64,000 nt of DNA. Source: Stutzerimonas stutzeri. Lineage in GTDB: Bacteria; Pseudomonadota; Gammaproteobacteria; Enterobacterales; Pasteurellaceae. The position numbers and the translations under genes were made by a program. A model generated the notes under the pieces. It was not told where the DNA came from, ran no database searches, and saw only the letters and a program-made list of their open reading frames with translations. The stretch is taken from contig CABDVE010000001.1 in assembly GCA_901420285.1 (NCBI GenBank), positions 434,001-498,000 of the forward strand, read 5' to 3'. Position 1 is the stretch's first letter, and the number at the start of each line of letters is the position of its first letter. Of the stretch, positions 39,323 to 49,872 are shown piece after piece.

Positions 39323-39889
39323 ATGGCAATCACAATAAGTGCAGTTATTTTGGCAGGCGGCAAGGCGCGCCGCATGGGCGGCTGCGACAAAGGGCTACAA
39401 CTTTTGCACGGTAAGCCATTAATTGTCCGCGTTATTGAGCGTTTACGTCCGCAAGTCGGTGAGATTGCCATTAATGCTAATCGCAACCAAACGGAATATG
39501 CCCGGTTCGGTTTGCCGGTGTTTGCCGATGAATTGTCCGATTTTCAAGGACCACTAAGCGGTATGAGCACCGCATTGACGCGCGCAACCACGGATTTTGT
39601 GCTGTTCACGCCGTGCGACAGCCCGTTCTTTCCAGAAAATTTGCTCGTCAAATTAAAACATGCCGTGAAAACCGAACATGCGTTGCTCGCCTATGCATGT
39701 GATGAAGAACGCGAACATCCGACATTTTGTTTGATGTCCGTGTTGCTGAAAGACAAATTGCGTGATTATCTTGCTTCCGGCGAACGTCGCTTGCTGCAAT
39801 TTATGCGTGAAAACGGTGGGGTTGCGGTGAGATTCACCGAAAATGAGGGGCGTTTTGTGAATTTTAATACGTTGGCGGATTTGCAATAA
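39323..39889 (+). CDS. mobA: Molybdenum cofactor guanylyltransferase
   Basis: A 188-residue nucleotidyltransferase: LAGGKARRMGGCDKGLQLLHGKPLI (GTP-binding loop, about 9-33), SDFQGPLSGMSTAL and FTPCDSPFFP (metal-binding Asp). It transfers GMP to molybdopterin to make MGD for enzymes such as nitrate and DMSO reductases. An exact dispersed word lies at 39567-39577. Confidence 0.93.
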   Translation: MAITISAVILAGGKARRMGGCDKGLQLLHGKPLIVRVIERLRPQVGEIAINANRNQTEYARFGLPVFADELSDFQGPLSGMSTALTRATTDFVLFTPCDSPFFPENLLVKLKHAVKTEHALLAYACDEEREHPTFCLMSVLLKDKLRDYLASGERRLLQFMRENGGVAVRFTENEGRFVNFNTLADLQ

Positions 39890-39931
39890 TCTTTCGATGT
39901 TTTCTCGGTTGGAGATTTTTTAGAGACGCTT

Positions 39932-40510
39932 ATGCAAAGAACAGATTTATCGCGTTATTTTACGCCTTTACACGTCATTACCGCGCTTTGCGCAGCAGTT
40001 TACTTACTGCAACAAATCGGCTTTGAAGCACCGATTATGCAGGCTTTTCATTATCCGCTTGATTTCCAAGATTGGCAGCTTTGGCGTTATGTGACGCACT
40101 CGCTGGTTCATTTGTCAAACGTGCATATTGTGGCGAATTTAGCGTGGTTTTGGTTATTCGGCGGGTTGATCGAGCGTTATTTCGGTGGACTTAAGCTGTG
40201 TTTGATTTTTCTGGTGTCCGCAACGGTGAGCGGTGTCGTGCAAAATTATTTTTCCGGTCCGGATTTTTTCGGGCTGTCCGGCGTGGTATATGCGGTGTTG
40301 GGTTATGTGTTCGTGTTGGACAAACTACAGAATAATATTTTTGATTTGCCGAAAGGCTTTTTTACGATGTTATTGGCGGGATTAGCATTCGGTTTTGTGA
40401 GTCCGTTTTTTGATATTTATATCGGCAATGCGGCGCATATTGCAGGCTTGGCGGTTGGGCTTACGTGGGGATTTATCGATAGCCAAATTCGCTCCGATCG
40501 GGTAGAGTAG
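39932..40510 (+). CDS. glpG: Rhomboid intramembrane serine protease GlpG
   Basis: A 192-residue, six-helix rhomboid core without the cytoplasmic domain of E. coli GlpG, matching the short H. influenzae form. Catalytic Ser is in FGLSGVVYAVLG and catalytic His in NAAHIAGLAVG; HIVANLAWFW carries the oxyanion-hole His and Asn. It precedes glpR by 25 bases, as in E. coli. Confidence 0.93.
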   Translation: MQRTDLSRYFTPLHVITALCAAVYLLQQIGFEAPIMQAFHYPLDFQDWQLWRYVTHSLVHLSNVHIVANLAWFWLFGGLIERYFGGLKLCLIFLVSATVSGVVQNYFSGPDFFGLSGVVYAVLGYVFVLDKLQNNIFDLPKGFFTMLLAGLAFGFVSPFFDIYIGNAAHIAGLAVGLTWGFIDSQIRSDRVE

Positions 40511-40535
40511 GCCGCTATTTATGGAGAATGCCCGG

Positions 40536-41291
40536 ATGAAACAATCTCTTCGTCATCAAAAAATTATCGATCTGGTCAATCAATACGGCTATTTGAGCAC
40601 GGAAGATTTGGTTAGCCGATTGGAAGTTAGCCCGCCAACCGTTCGTCGGGATTTGAATATTCTGGCGGAACTGGATTTGATCCGTCGTCATCATGGCGGC
40701 GCGGCTTCGCCTTCTTCGGCGGAAAATTCTGATTATATTCATCGTAAACAATTTTTCTCTTCGCAAAAAAACCGCATTGCACAAGAGGTGGTGAAATTTA
40801 TTCCGAACGGCGCTTCCTTATTTATCGACATCGGTACTACACCGGAAGCCGTGGCGAATGCATTGCTTCATCACGAACGTTTACGCATTGTTACCAATAA
40901 CCTTAATGCCGCCCATTTGCTGCGTCAAAATGAAAGTTTTGAGATTACGATGGCGGGCGGCTCGTTGCGCATGGATGGCGGTATTATCGGTGAAGCAACG
41001 GTGAATTTTATTTCTCAGTTCCGTTTGGATTTCGGTATTCTCGGCATTAGCGCCATTGATGCTGACGGCTCGCTACTGGATTACGATTACCACGAAGTGC
41101 AAGTAAAACGCGCGATTATCGAGAGTTCGCGGCAAACCTTGCTGGTCACCGACCATTCCAAATTTACCCGCCAGGCTATCGTACGTTTAGGCGAATTAAG
41201 CGATGTAGAATATTTATTCACCGACGAAGAACCGCTTACGATTAGTCAATATTTACAAAACGTGCAAACCAAATTGGTGTTGTGCAAATAA
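40536..41291 (+). CDS. glpR: DeoR-family glycerol-3-phosphate regulon repressor
   Basis: About 251 residues from the ATG at 40536 (MKQSLRHQKIIDLVNQYGYLS) with GGAG 9 bases upstream. N-terminal DeoR helix-turn-helix (VSPPTVRRDLNILAELDLIRRHHGGA) and C-terminal sensor domain (FIDIGTTPEAVANALL, VTNNLNAAHLL). Represses the glp genes until glycerol-3-phosphate is present. Confidence 0.93.
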   Translation: MKQSLRHQKIIDLVNQYGYLSTEDLVSRLEVSPPTVRRDLNILAELDLIRRHHGGAASPSSAENSDYIHRKQFFSSQKNRIAQEVVKFIPNGASLFIDIGTTPEAVANALLHHERLRIVTNNLNAAHLLRQNESFEITMAGGSLRMDGGIIGEATVNFISQFRLDFGILGISAIDADGSLLDYDYHEVQVKRAIIESSRQTLLVTDHSKFTRQAIVRLGELSDVEYLFTDEEPLTISQYLQNVQTKLVLCK

Positions 41292-41354
41292 CGGCAGCGC
41301 ATTGAACGAACGGCCTAGAATGAACAGCGTAGAACGAACGGACTGGAACGGTGT

Positions 41355-41460
41355 TTCAATGCGGTGCTATTTTGGTAGGACAATAATACCGAAAGCGACC
41401 GAAAGGCCGTTTTTGTTTTTGATTAGCCAAATGAACTCGCCGCAGAGCACCGCATTGAAA
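41355..41460. repeat. Two facing GCACCGCATTG words 80 bases apart
   Basis: A plus-strand TTTCAATGCGGTGCTATTTT (41355-41374) and an opposite copy GAGCACCGCATTGAAA (41445-41460), plus a mutated copy with G at one core position (CAGCGCATTG, 41295). They lie between the converging glpR and lptD genes beside a separate terminator. Confidence 0.75.
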
Positions 41461-41471
41461 CCCCGAAAAAT

Positions 41472-41498
41472 AAAACGCCGTCGAACGACGGCGTTTTG
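41472..41498. terminator. Bidirectional terminator, glpR/lptD
   Basis: AAAACGCCGTCG and CGACGGCGTTTT form a 12-base stem flanked by A4 and U4 on either strand. Confidence 0.9.
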
Positions 41499-41509
41499 AG
41501 TGCGATGAT

Positions 41510-43858
41510 TTATAAGCTGAACGCTTTGATATAAGGCAATTTGCCCTTTTTGAGCATTTCCTGAATGCCGCTTTGGTGGTCGTTATTGCCTAAGCCGCGC
41601 AATTCAAAGGTAATGCCGACGCTGTTATCGTAAACCACTTGATTTTGGCGTTGATTTTGATGACTGGTGACATAACGTCTTGCACCAACGCCGATAGCCC
41701 AACAACAGCTGTTATATTGTACGCCGACATATTGTTCCACCGGTTTCTTAAGCGCCAAGTCTTGGTAATATTTGCCGACCAGCGCCCAGTTATCCGTCAC
41801 TTCCCAAGCCGCAACCAAGCCAAGCTGTTGAATATCCTGGTTATACGCGTTCGCCGAACGGCCTAAATTTTGGTCGATATAATCTCGGCTGGCGTAACGA
41901 TAATTTAATTGAATTAAATTATTTTTTCTCGGATTGTATTCAATGCTACTGTTTGCCAGTGAAGTTTTCTTCAACTGCGTATCGTATTGATAGCCGGCGT
42001 GCCAGTGCCAATTATCATTAAACTTCCAGTTGGATTCCAGCGCCCAAGAGGATGACGAACGCGAGGTGCTGTTGGCTGGATTATTATCAATACGCGAGGC
42101 GTTTAAATAATAAATTTGGCCGGCGGAAAGATTAAAACGTTCATTGGCGTCGCGATCGTAAAAACGCGTAGTGCCGCCTACCGTGACTTGGTTTGCGGAG
42201 GCGATGCGGTCTAAACCGCTGTAACGGCGATCGCGAAACAATGAGTAGAAATCCTGTTGAACCAGCGCAGAATCGTAACCGTAGCCCAGGTAATCATTGG
42301 TGCGGCTTGAACCAATATCGCTTTGTGTGCGGTACGGGCGATACAAATACTGAATATGCGGCTCAAAGGTTTGGGTGTAATTTTTCAAGAACGTGGTATC
42401 GCGTGCGAGAACCGTTTGTAAATCTACTTTGAATTGCGGAATTACTCGATTGATGCGGCTTTTCACGTCTTCCGCGCGGCTGCTGTTGCCTTTTTTCTGT
42501 TGGTAATGGGTGGCGTAAAGTTTGCTTTCGATATTCAAACTGCCGTATTTATTCGACATGGAACTTGCTAAACTCGGTTCGATGTGGAAACGCCAGGCCT
42601 TCGGCATTAATGCGCTGTCATTGTCGAAGCGCACCGCTTGTGAGAAAAGTTTGAAATCCAGCCAGCCGTTCGCCAAATCGTTTTGGTAATAATTAAAATC
42701 GATTTGTGGCAAGGCGCGATAAGGGCCAATATCGACTTCGTCAAAAATTTGGAATTGGCGGACGGAAACGGCGAAATTGTAATTCGGTTGATAATAAGCA
42801 ACGCGCGCATATTGGTTGGCGTAACCATCGGTGCTATCACCGTAGTTAGAATCGAAATCGGTGAAATAGCGTTTATCGCTGACGCGCGTGTAATTGATGT
42901 TTAAACGCCAGTTTTTTAAGAAGGCGGAACTGTGATTCCAGTAAAATAAATGGCGTTTGCGGTTATCATTATAATATTCGTCGTAACGATCGTGGCCTAA
43001 ATATTCAGCGGCGATTTTACCTTTTCCGACGGGCGTTAAATAACGGAACTCGCTGTTTAACTGCCAACCGCGATGTGACATATACTTCGGCGTGAATGTG
43101 GCGTCGTAATTTGGTGCGATATTCCAATAAATTGGTTGGGCATACCAATAACCATCGCGGCTAGACGTCCCGGCGCTCGGGATTAATAAACCGGAACGGC
43201 GGCGATCACCGATAGGTAATTGCAAGTAAGGCGTATAAAAAACCGGTACATTGAGCACTTTAAAGCGCGCGTGCCACATTTCCGCGTATTCTTCCTGAAT
43301 ATGTTGGATTATTTCGGCCGCGTCTACTGCCCACGCATTATCGCTCGATAAACAAGACGTAAAGGTCGCATTTTTCATGACCCGCGTGTTGTTACGTAAC
43401 GCAATGTCTTGGGCTTCACCGCGCCCTTGGCGACCGACTAATTGATAATTTGCTTCACGGATGTTGCCGTCTTTCGAATCTAAATCAAAATCGGCGCTTT
43501 GCCCACGCATCTGGATTTGCTCATCTTTATAATCAAATCCGCCGCGCACGTAAGCAAGGCGTTTCAATGCGGTGCTCTGTGGAACATTCGTTTGTTTCAC
43601 TTCCACGGAATCGGCGATTAAATGGCGATTGCCTTGTTTTAAATCCGCATTGCCTTTGTAAAGGGCGCTGTGCGGCTGATTAATTTCTGCTTCATCCGCG
43701 GCGATATAAACCGGCAACATATTCGGATCGCCCCGCACCGCTTCACCGCTAAATTTCGGCACGCCCGTCAAGCATTGCGCGCGTAAATCCGCCGAGCTCG
43801 TTTGGCTGTAAAGTGCGGCCAGCATTGAAAGGGAAACGAAAGTATATTTTTTATTCAT
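41510..43858 (-). CDS. lptD: LPS-assembly protein LptD
   Basis: A 782-residue outer-membrane protein: signal peptide (MNKKYTFVSLSMLAALYSQTSSA), N-terminal beta-jellyroll of the OstA type (VYIAADEAEINQPHSALYKGNADLKQGNRHLIADSV in its residues 51-86), then a 26-strand beta-barrel. Cys at the start (AQCLTGV) and the Cys pair NSCCW near the end fit the disulfides of LptD. It inserts LPS into the outer leaflet with LptE. A dispersed word lies at 43565-43575. Confidence 0.95.
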   Translation of the reverse strand: MNKKYTFVSLSMLAALYSQTSSADLRAQCLTGVPKFSGEAVRGDPNMLPVYIAADEAEINQPHSALYKGNADLKQGNRHLIADSVEVKQTNVPQSTALKRLAYVRGGFDYKDEQIQMRGQSADFDLDSKDGNIREANYQLVGRQGRGEAQDIALRNNTRVMKNATFTSCLSSDNAWAVDAAEIIQHIQEEYAEMWHARFKVLNVPVFYTPYLQLPIGDRRRSGLLIPSAGTSSRDGYWYAQPIYWNIAPNYDATFTPKYMSHRGWQLNSEFRYLTPVGKGKIAAEYLGHDRYDEYYNDNRKRHLFYWNHSSAFLKNWRLNINYTRVSDKRYFTDFDSNYGDSTDGYANQYARVAYYQPNYNFAVSVRQFQIFDEVDIGPYRALPQIDFNYYQNDLANGWLDFKLFSQAVRFDNDSALMPKAWRFHIEPSLASSMSNKYGSLNIESKLYATHYQQKKGNSSRAEDVKSRINRVIPQFKVDLQTVLARDTTFLKNYTQTFEPHIQYLYRPYRTQSDIGSSRTNDYLGYGYDSALVQQDFYSLFRDRRYSGLDRIASANQVTVGGTTRFYDRDANERFNLSAGQIYYLNASRIDNNPANSTSRSSSSWALESNWKFNDNWHWHAGYQYDTQLKKTSLANSSIEYNPRKNNLIQLNYRYASRDYIDQNLGRSANAYNQDIQQLGLVAAWEVTDNWALVGKYYQDLALKKPVEQYVGVQYNSCCWAIGVGARRYVTSHQNQRQNQVVYDNSVGITFELRGLGNNDHQSGIQEMLKKGKLPYIKAFSL

Positions 43859-43906
43859 AATTCAGAGCTTTTCATTAACCAAATTGGCGCCGATTATACT
43901 GGAATA

Positions 43907-45285
<1,379 letters not shown>

Positions 45286-45837
45286 TTATCCTTGTCTAAA
45301 AAGTCGGTTGGTAAGTAAATCGCGAATTTCCGACGGATTTTGCGCGTCACCTACCGATTCATCAAGCACCGGAAAATGCTCACCAAATTGTAACCGCACT
45401 TCGTCCGCCGTTTTACAGGGAGCGTCGCCCGTTAAATTTGCGCTGGTGGAAGTGAGTGCAAAACCGCACGCCTGGCATAACGCGTTCACCGAAGGATGAT
45501 TGCATAAACGCACGGCAATGGTATCAAACTTGCCCGTAAGAAAATGAGGTGTACCCGATTTTGCCGGCACAACCCAGGTGGTTGGGCGGTTGTATTTTTG
45601 TTGCAAACGTGAAAGTTGTTCTGCGTTGAGTTGTTCAAAAGCTATAAAAGGACGTAAAAAATCCCAATGCGGTGCCACCAAAATCAGCCCTTTTTCTATC
45701 GGACGTCGTTTTACATTAAGCAATTTTTTAACCGCACTTTCGCTTAACGGATTACAACCTAAACCGAAGACTGCTTCAGTGGGATAAGCAACGACTTGAT
45801 CTTGGCGTAGAAGTGCGGCGATTTGTTGTAAATTCAT
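45286..45837 (-). CDS. tsaC: Threonylcarbamoyl-AMP synthase (YrdC)
   Basis: A 183-residue YrdC-domain protein: [19 protein letters not shown] and [28 protein letters not shown], and [16 protein letters not shown]. It makes TC-AMP for the t6A37 modification of tRNAs reading ANN codons. It overlaps yrdD by one base. Confidence 0.94.
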   Translation of the reverse strand: MNLQQIAALLRQDQVVAYPTEAVFGLGCNPLSESAVKKLLNVKRRPIEKGLILVAPHWDFLRPFIAFEQLNAEQLSRLQQKYNRPTTWVVPAKSGTPHFLTGKFDTIAVRLCNHPSVNALCQACGFALTSTSANLTGDAPCKTADEVRLQFGEHFPVLDESVGDAQNPSEIRDLLTNRLFRQG

Positions 45838-46376
45838 TACGAACCCTCAAAAATATGACGACAAGTTTTGTTCGCGCATTGCATGATTTGATGTTCCTCG
45901 TTTTCACTTTTTAACAAGGCAAGCGGAAAATTGCATACCGGACAGGTCATTTGATAGGGTTTTGCCGGCAAGGAAAATTTGCAGTGGGGAAAGCGGGTGC
46001 AACCATAAAAGGCTTTGCCTTGCCGCCCGCGGCGCGCGACTAAATGCCCTGTTTGACAGGCCGGACAAGGAATCGATACTTCTGTTTGCGGTTTTTCGTG
46101 CACCACGAAATTACAAGTCGGATAGGCGCTGCAACCGATAAACATGCCGAATGTGCCTTGTTTGAGTTGCAAAATAGCACCGCATTGGGGGCAGTGCTCG
46201 TCGAGTTCTTTCAACACCTTGTGCTCTGCGCGTTGCAACGGACGTAAATAGTCACAGTCAGGATACGCCGAACAGCCTAAAAACAGTCCTTTTTTGCCAT
46301 TTTTGATCTGCAAAATAGCACCGCATTGAGGGCAATGTTCTTCGCGTTTGGTGTGATGAAAAAGAGATTCTGTCAT
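45837..46376 (-). CDS. yrdD: Topoisomerase-type zinc-ribbon protein YrdD
   Basis: About 179 residues from one of two adjacent ATGs (46376 or 46379). It consists of four zinc ribbons with CPxC...C patterns; the first two are near-identical ([16 protein letters not shown] and [16 protein letters not shown]). These resemble the C-terminal fingers of topoisomerase I and likely bind single-stranded nucleic acid. The dispersed 19-base word occurs twice, once in the same place of each of the first two ribbons, encoding part of CGAIL. Confidence 0.9.
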   Translation of the reverse strand: MTESLFHHTKREEHCPQCGAILQIKNGKKGLFLGCSAYPDCDYLRPLQRAEHKVLKELDEHCPQCGAILQLKQGTFGMFIGCSAYPTCNFVVHEKPQTEVSIPCPACQTGHLVARRGRQGKAFYGCTRFPHCKFSLPAKPYQMTCPVCNFPLALLKSENEEHQIMQCANKTCRHIFEGS

Positions 46377-46387
46377 CATTACTCCCG

Positions 46388-48307
46388 CTATACTAACATT
46401 GCTTCTAGCGCCTCTTGCGCTTCCAGCCAATCCACTTCCAACTTTTCCAACGTCTTCTTCGCGTCCACTTGCTGTGCTAAAAGTGCGGTCAATTTTTCTT
46501 TATTTTCTGCATTGTAAAGTTCCGAATCCGCAAGGCTGTTTTCAATTTCTGCAAGCTGTTCTGAGAACTTATTCATTTTTTCTTCCAACTGCGTAATCTT
46601 TTTACGAAGTGGCGCGGTTTGTTGGCGTAATTCTGCTTCGCGGCGCTTTTGTTCCTTACGATTCTGGCTAGAATTGGCATTTTCTGTGTCTGCTTTTTCT
46701 TCGGCGGATTTTGTTGTCGATTGATTATTTTGCTCTGTCAGCCATTTTTGATAATCGTCTAAGTCGCCTTTAAATTCTTCCACTTGCTTGTCGTGAACCA
46801 AATAAAATTCTTCCACAGTATTGCGTAACAAATGACGATCGTGTGAGACCACCACAAGCGAGCCTTCGTAATCCACTAAGGCTTCCGTTAAGGCCTGGCG
46901 CATATCCAAATCCAAGTGGTTGGTCGGTTCGTCAAGAAGCAGCAAATTCGGGCGTTGCCAGACAATTAACGCTAAAACCAAACGTGCTTTTTCGCCGCCC
47001 GAAAAGGATTTTACCGGTTGATTTACTTTATCGCCGTGGAAGGCAAAACTGCCGAGATAATCGCGTACTTGTTGCTCCGTTTGTTCCGGCGCAAGTTTTT
47101 GCATATGCCAAAGCGCCGATTCTTCGGCGCGCAAGGTATCTAACTGATGTTGTGCGAAATAGCCAAGCTGTACGCCTTTTGCAAGCTGAACTTTGCCTGA
47201 CAAGGCGGTGAGTTCTCCGGCTAAAAGTTTAATCAGCGTGGATTTCCCTGCGCCGTTTTTGCCGAGTAAACCAATGCGCGAACCCGGTACGAGATTGAGC
47301 TTAATTTTACTCAAAATTTCGACCGCACTTTCCTTTGTTCCATAGCCCGCGCTCGCTTGTTCAAGCATCATCAGTGGGTTGGGCAAGGATGCCGGCGGGC
47401 GAAATGCAAAGGTGAACGGATTATCCGCATAAGCGGGCGCGATAAGCTCCATGCGCTCCAAAGCTTTTACCCGACTTTGCGCCTGTTTTGCCTTAGTCGC
47501 TTTGGCTTTAAAGCGATCAATATAACTTTGTAAATGGGCAATTTTTTGTTGCTGCTGACGATACATTGCCGCTTGTTGCGCTAATTTAGTTGCGCGTTGC
47601 GTTTCAAAGGAAGAGTAATCGCCGGTGTATTCGTTTAGTTTTTGGTGTTCGATATGTAGAATTTTATTTACGATGGGATCAAGAAAATCTCGATCGTGTG
47701 AAATCAGCACCAGCGTGCCTTGATAATTGATTAGCCAGCGTTCCAGCCAAATCACTGCGTCTAAATCCAAGTGGTTGGTCGGTTCGTCCAGCAACAATAA
47801 ATCCGACGGACAAAGCAACGCTTGCGCCAAATTTAACCGCATTCGCCAGCCGCCCGAGAAGGATTTTACCGCCTGTGCGGTCTCCGCTTGAGTAAAACCC
47901 AAACCGTGTAAAAGGGTTTCTGCGCGTGATTGAATCGTCCAGGCATTAATCGTATCAAGCCTATCGTGAATGCGTGCAATGGCATTGCCGTCATTGCGTT
48001 TGTTGGCTTGTGCCAGTTCGGCTTGCAAACGGCAATATTCGCGATCTCCTTGAATTACATAATCCAGCGCGGAAATTTCCAATGCCGGCGTTTCCTGATT
48101 AACCCAAGACAGCGCCCAGTTAGACGGGTATGTTACTTCGCCACTTTCCGGCTGAAGTTGTTTTTTTAATAACGCAAAAAGCGATGATTTACCGCAACCG
48201 TTTTTACCCACCAAGCCAACTTTTTGTTTTGGGTTAATGGTGGCGTTAGCGTTTTCGAGCAGCTCGGTTTGGGCACGTTTTAGGCTGAGATTGTTAAATA
48301 CGATCAT
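46388..48307 (-). CDS. yheS: ABC-F family ATPase (YheS-like)
   Basis: A 639-residue protein with two ABC domains: Walker A GKNGCGKSSLF and GKNGAGKSTLI, signatures SFSGGWRMRL and SFSGGEKARL, Walker B LLLLDEPTNHLDLD twice, joined by a linker with RFKAKATKAKQAQSRVKALERM. The C-terminal extension is a coiled coil (about 530-639). ABC-F proteins act on ribosomes. No membrane segments. A 20-base gap separates yrdD's frame from its stop. Confidence 0.92.
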   Translation of the reverse strand: MIVFNNLSLKRAQTELLENANATINPKQKVGLVGKNGCGKSSLFALLKKQLQPESGEVTYPSNWALSWVNQETPALEISALDYVIQGDREYCRLQAELAQANKRNDGNAIARIHDRLDTINAWTIQSRAETLLHGLGFTQAETAQAVKSFSGGWRMRLNLAQALLCPSDLLLLDEPTNHLDLDAVIWLERWLINYQGTLVLISHDRDFLDPIVNKILHIEHQKLNEYTGDYSSFETQRATKLAQQAAMYRQQQQKIAHLQSYIDRFKAKATKAKQAQSRVKALERMELIAPAYADNPFTFAFRPPASLPNPLMMLEQASAGYGTKESAVEILSKIKLNLVPGSRIGLLGKNGAGKSTLIKLLAGELTALSGKVQLAKGVQLGYFAQHQLDTLRAEESALWHMQKLAPEQTEQQVRDYLGSFAFHGDKVNQPVKSFSGGEKARLVLALIVWQRPNLLLLDEPTNHLDLDMRQALTEALVDYEGSLVVVSHDRHLLRNTVEEFYLVHDKQVEEFKGDLDDYQKWLTEQNNQSTTKSAEEKADTENANSSQNRKEQKRREAELRQQTAPLRKKITQLEEKMNKFSEQLAEIENSLADSELYNAENKEKLTALLAQQVDAKKTLEKLEVDWLEAQEALEAMLV

Positions 48308-48357
48308 GAGAGAGTTTAACGAGTGGTGGCGGCTTTTTAAAAGTCCTTGTAGCGCAT

Positions 48358-48368
48358 CAATGCGGTGC
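48358..48368 (-). repeat. GCACCGCATTG dispersed word, intergenic single copy
   Basis: Single copy in the 100-base gap between the ABC-F gene and the small lipoprotein gene, in the extended form (ATTAGCACCGCATTGATG). Other single copies outside genes: 30302, 32259 and 50589. Confidence 0.75.
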
Positions 48369-48407
48369 TAATTTGAAGGCTCTCGTGAGTTTATTGCAAG
48401 AGCAAAG

Positions 48408-48773
48408 TTATTGCGGCGACATACAGCTTGCTGAAGCCTGTTGCAATCGTTCAAGTAATTCCGGATCGTCTTTTTCCAGTTTAGGGATATCCTCTTCTTT
48501 AAGAACGGATACGGATTTGTCGGCGGCACAATCGCATATTTTTTGCGCTTCTTTGGTCACCGATGGAAATGCACTTAAGCAACTTTGAACAAATGAACTG
48601 CGGAATTCTTTTTTAAATCCTTCCCAATAACCTTTGTCATAGGCTTTTTCCATTTTAGCCAGCGTGCTTTCTTCTGGCGCGGAAGGAGCCGAGGCGGCTT
48701 CTTGACTTTTATCGCATGCGGATAACAGGCCGAAAGCTAATAGCAATAAAAGGGTAAAAAACGATTTTTTCAT
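48408..48773 (-). CDS. Small cysteine-rich lipoprotein, function unknown
   Basis: About 121 residues from the ATG at 48773. A clear lipoprotein signal (MKKSFFTLLLLLAFGLLSAC, lipobox LSAC) is followed by a charged mature part with FVQSCLSAFPSV, KICDCAADKSVSVL and SASCMSPQ. Four cysteines could make two disulfides, as in small c-type or YgdR-like proteins. I do not recognise the family. It diverges from the PepSY gene. Confidence 0.75.
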   Translation of the reverse strand: MKKSFFTLLLLLAFGLLSACDKSQEAASAPSAPEESTLAKMEKAYDKGYWEGFKKEFRSSFVQSCLSAFPSVTKEAQKICDCAADKSVSVLKEEDIPKLEKDDPELLERLQQASASCMSPQ

Positions 48774-49126
48774 AATGACTCCATAAAGAAAAATTTTTCC
48801 GACGAGCGGTTTAAACGTTTCGAGCGCATAACGGCGTTGCGCGGCCATAATGCTTCCGCTTGGAAGCCGCCGCATTATAACAGGATAAAAAGTGCTGTAA
48901 ACGCGCGGCCAGCCGGCCGGCGTGTATTTATCGCCGTTTACTAAATTTTCCGTCGTCAACATTTTTAGGCGTTTTAGGAAGAAATTTTCAAATTTTTTAT
49001 TTTGCTAATTTTTCCCTAATTTTCCTTTCTTAAAATGCGCGCCATCGAAAGGAAATGAATCATTGAACCTTCGATAAGATGTCTTCAAATATGAATTTGA
49101 AATTAACTTTAATTAGGAGAAAAACC
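48774..49126. promoter_or_regulatory. Divergent intergenic region before the PepSY operon
   Basis: A 353-base gap between the divergent small lipoprotein gene and the PepSY gene. No reading frame of note. It contains GC-rich inverted stretches (GCGCGGCCAGCCGGCCGGCG near 48902) and an AT-rich run (48968-49030) directly upstream of the PepSY gene, where promoter elements would be expected; I cannot fix them exactly. Confidence 0.5.
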
Positions 49127-49768
49127 ATGAAAAAATCAGTCAAAACTTTTGCCGCGACGTTGTTAGCTTCCGTTATCGCCTTTGGTGCGGTGAGTGTGGC
49201 GAACGCGATGTCCCCGCGTGAGCAAGAAGCATTCGGGAAAGCGCAAATCAGTGCCGCGCAAGCCTTATCTGCGGCGCAAAATAAAATCGGTACTGAAGCA
49301 AAAGTAAAGGAAATCGAGTTTAACCATGTGTCCTATGGTAAGGATTATTTCCGAGTGGAAATGTTTGCCGGCGGTCAAAAGCATAAAGTGAACGTCGATG
49401 CAACGAACGGTGAAATTTTAGGTGTTGAAAGCAAAATGCCGAAGAAAGTAAAAGTGAGTCCGAACGCCGATGCGGTGCCGAAAGTGACTTTCAGTCAAGC
49501 GATGGAAACTGCGCTGGCGAAAACCGGTGGTAAAGTGACGGAAGCGGATTTCAATGTGAAAAACGGCACGAGATTTTATAAAGTCGAAACTTTAAATAAC
49601 GGTCAAGAATTTATCGTAGCGGTAGATGCCGACAATGGTCAAATCATTGATATGCCACGAAAAGCGAAAAAAGATAAACGCCACAATCATCATGAAAAAT
49701 ACGATCGTCATGAAAAACACGAACGTCATGAACGTTCGCAAAACGAAGGCGGCTTCCGTCCGAATTAA
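49127..49768 (+). CDS. Periplasmic PepSY-domain protein with His-rich tail
   Basis: About 213 residues from the ATG at 49127 (GGAGA 9 bases upstream). Signal peptide MKKSVKTFAATLLASVIAFG to ANA; two PepSY domains (about 42-105 and 120-185: YFRVEMFAGGQKHKVNVDATNGEILG and FYKVETLNNGQEFIVAVDADNGQII). The last 25 residues are rich in His, Lys and Glu (RHNHHEKYDRHEKHERHER), a likely metal-binding tail. It precedes a two-component system in the same direction, so it may be its target or its periplasmic modulator. Confidence 0.85.
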   Translation: MKKSVKTFAATLLASVIAFGAVSVANAMSPREQEAFGKAQISAAQALSAAQNKIGTEAKVKEIEFNHVSYGKDYFRVEMFAGGQKHKVNVDATNGEILGVESKMPKKVKVSPNADAVPKVTFSQAMETALAKTGGKVTEADFNVKNGTRFYKVETLNNGQEFIVAVDADNGQIIDMPRKAKKDKRHNHHEKYDRHEKHERHERSQNEGGFRPN

Positions 49769-49803
49769 TGCGATCATGGTTCTTGTACAGAACGTTTGAT
49801 ACT

Positions 49804-49833
49804 CGCGAGCGGATTTATTTCCGCTCGTTTTTT
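49804..49833 (+). terminator. Rho-independent terminator after the PepSY gene
   Basis: CGAGCGGA and TCCGCTCG (49806-49827) form a stem followed by six T residues. It would separate or attenuate transcription between the PepSY gene and the response regulator. Confidence 0.85.
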
Positions 49834-49872
49834 CGTTAGAATCCCGGCGGTTTTAGGTTTTTTTATTCATTT

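Noticed and set aside
49661-49745. Tandem HEKHER-type repeats as a DNA repeat or CRISPR-like array
   Set aside because: The short repeats are coding for the His-rich tail of the PepSY protein and have no spacer structure.
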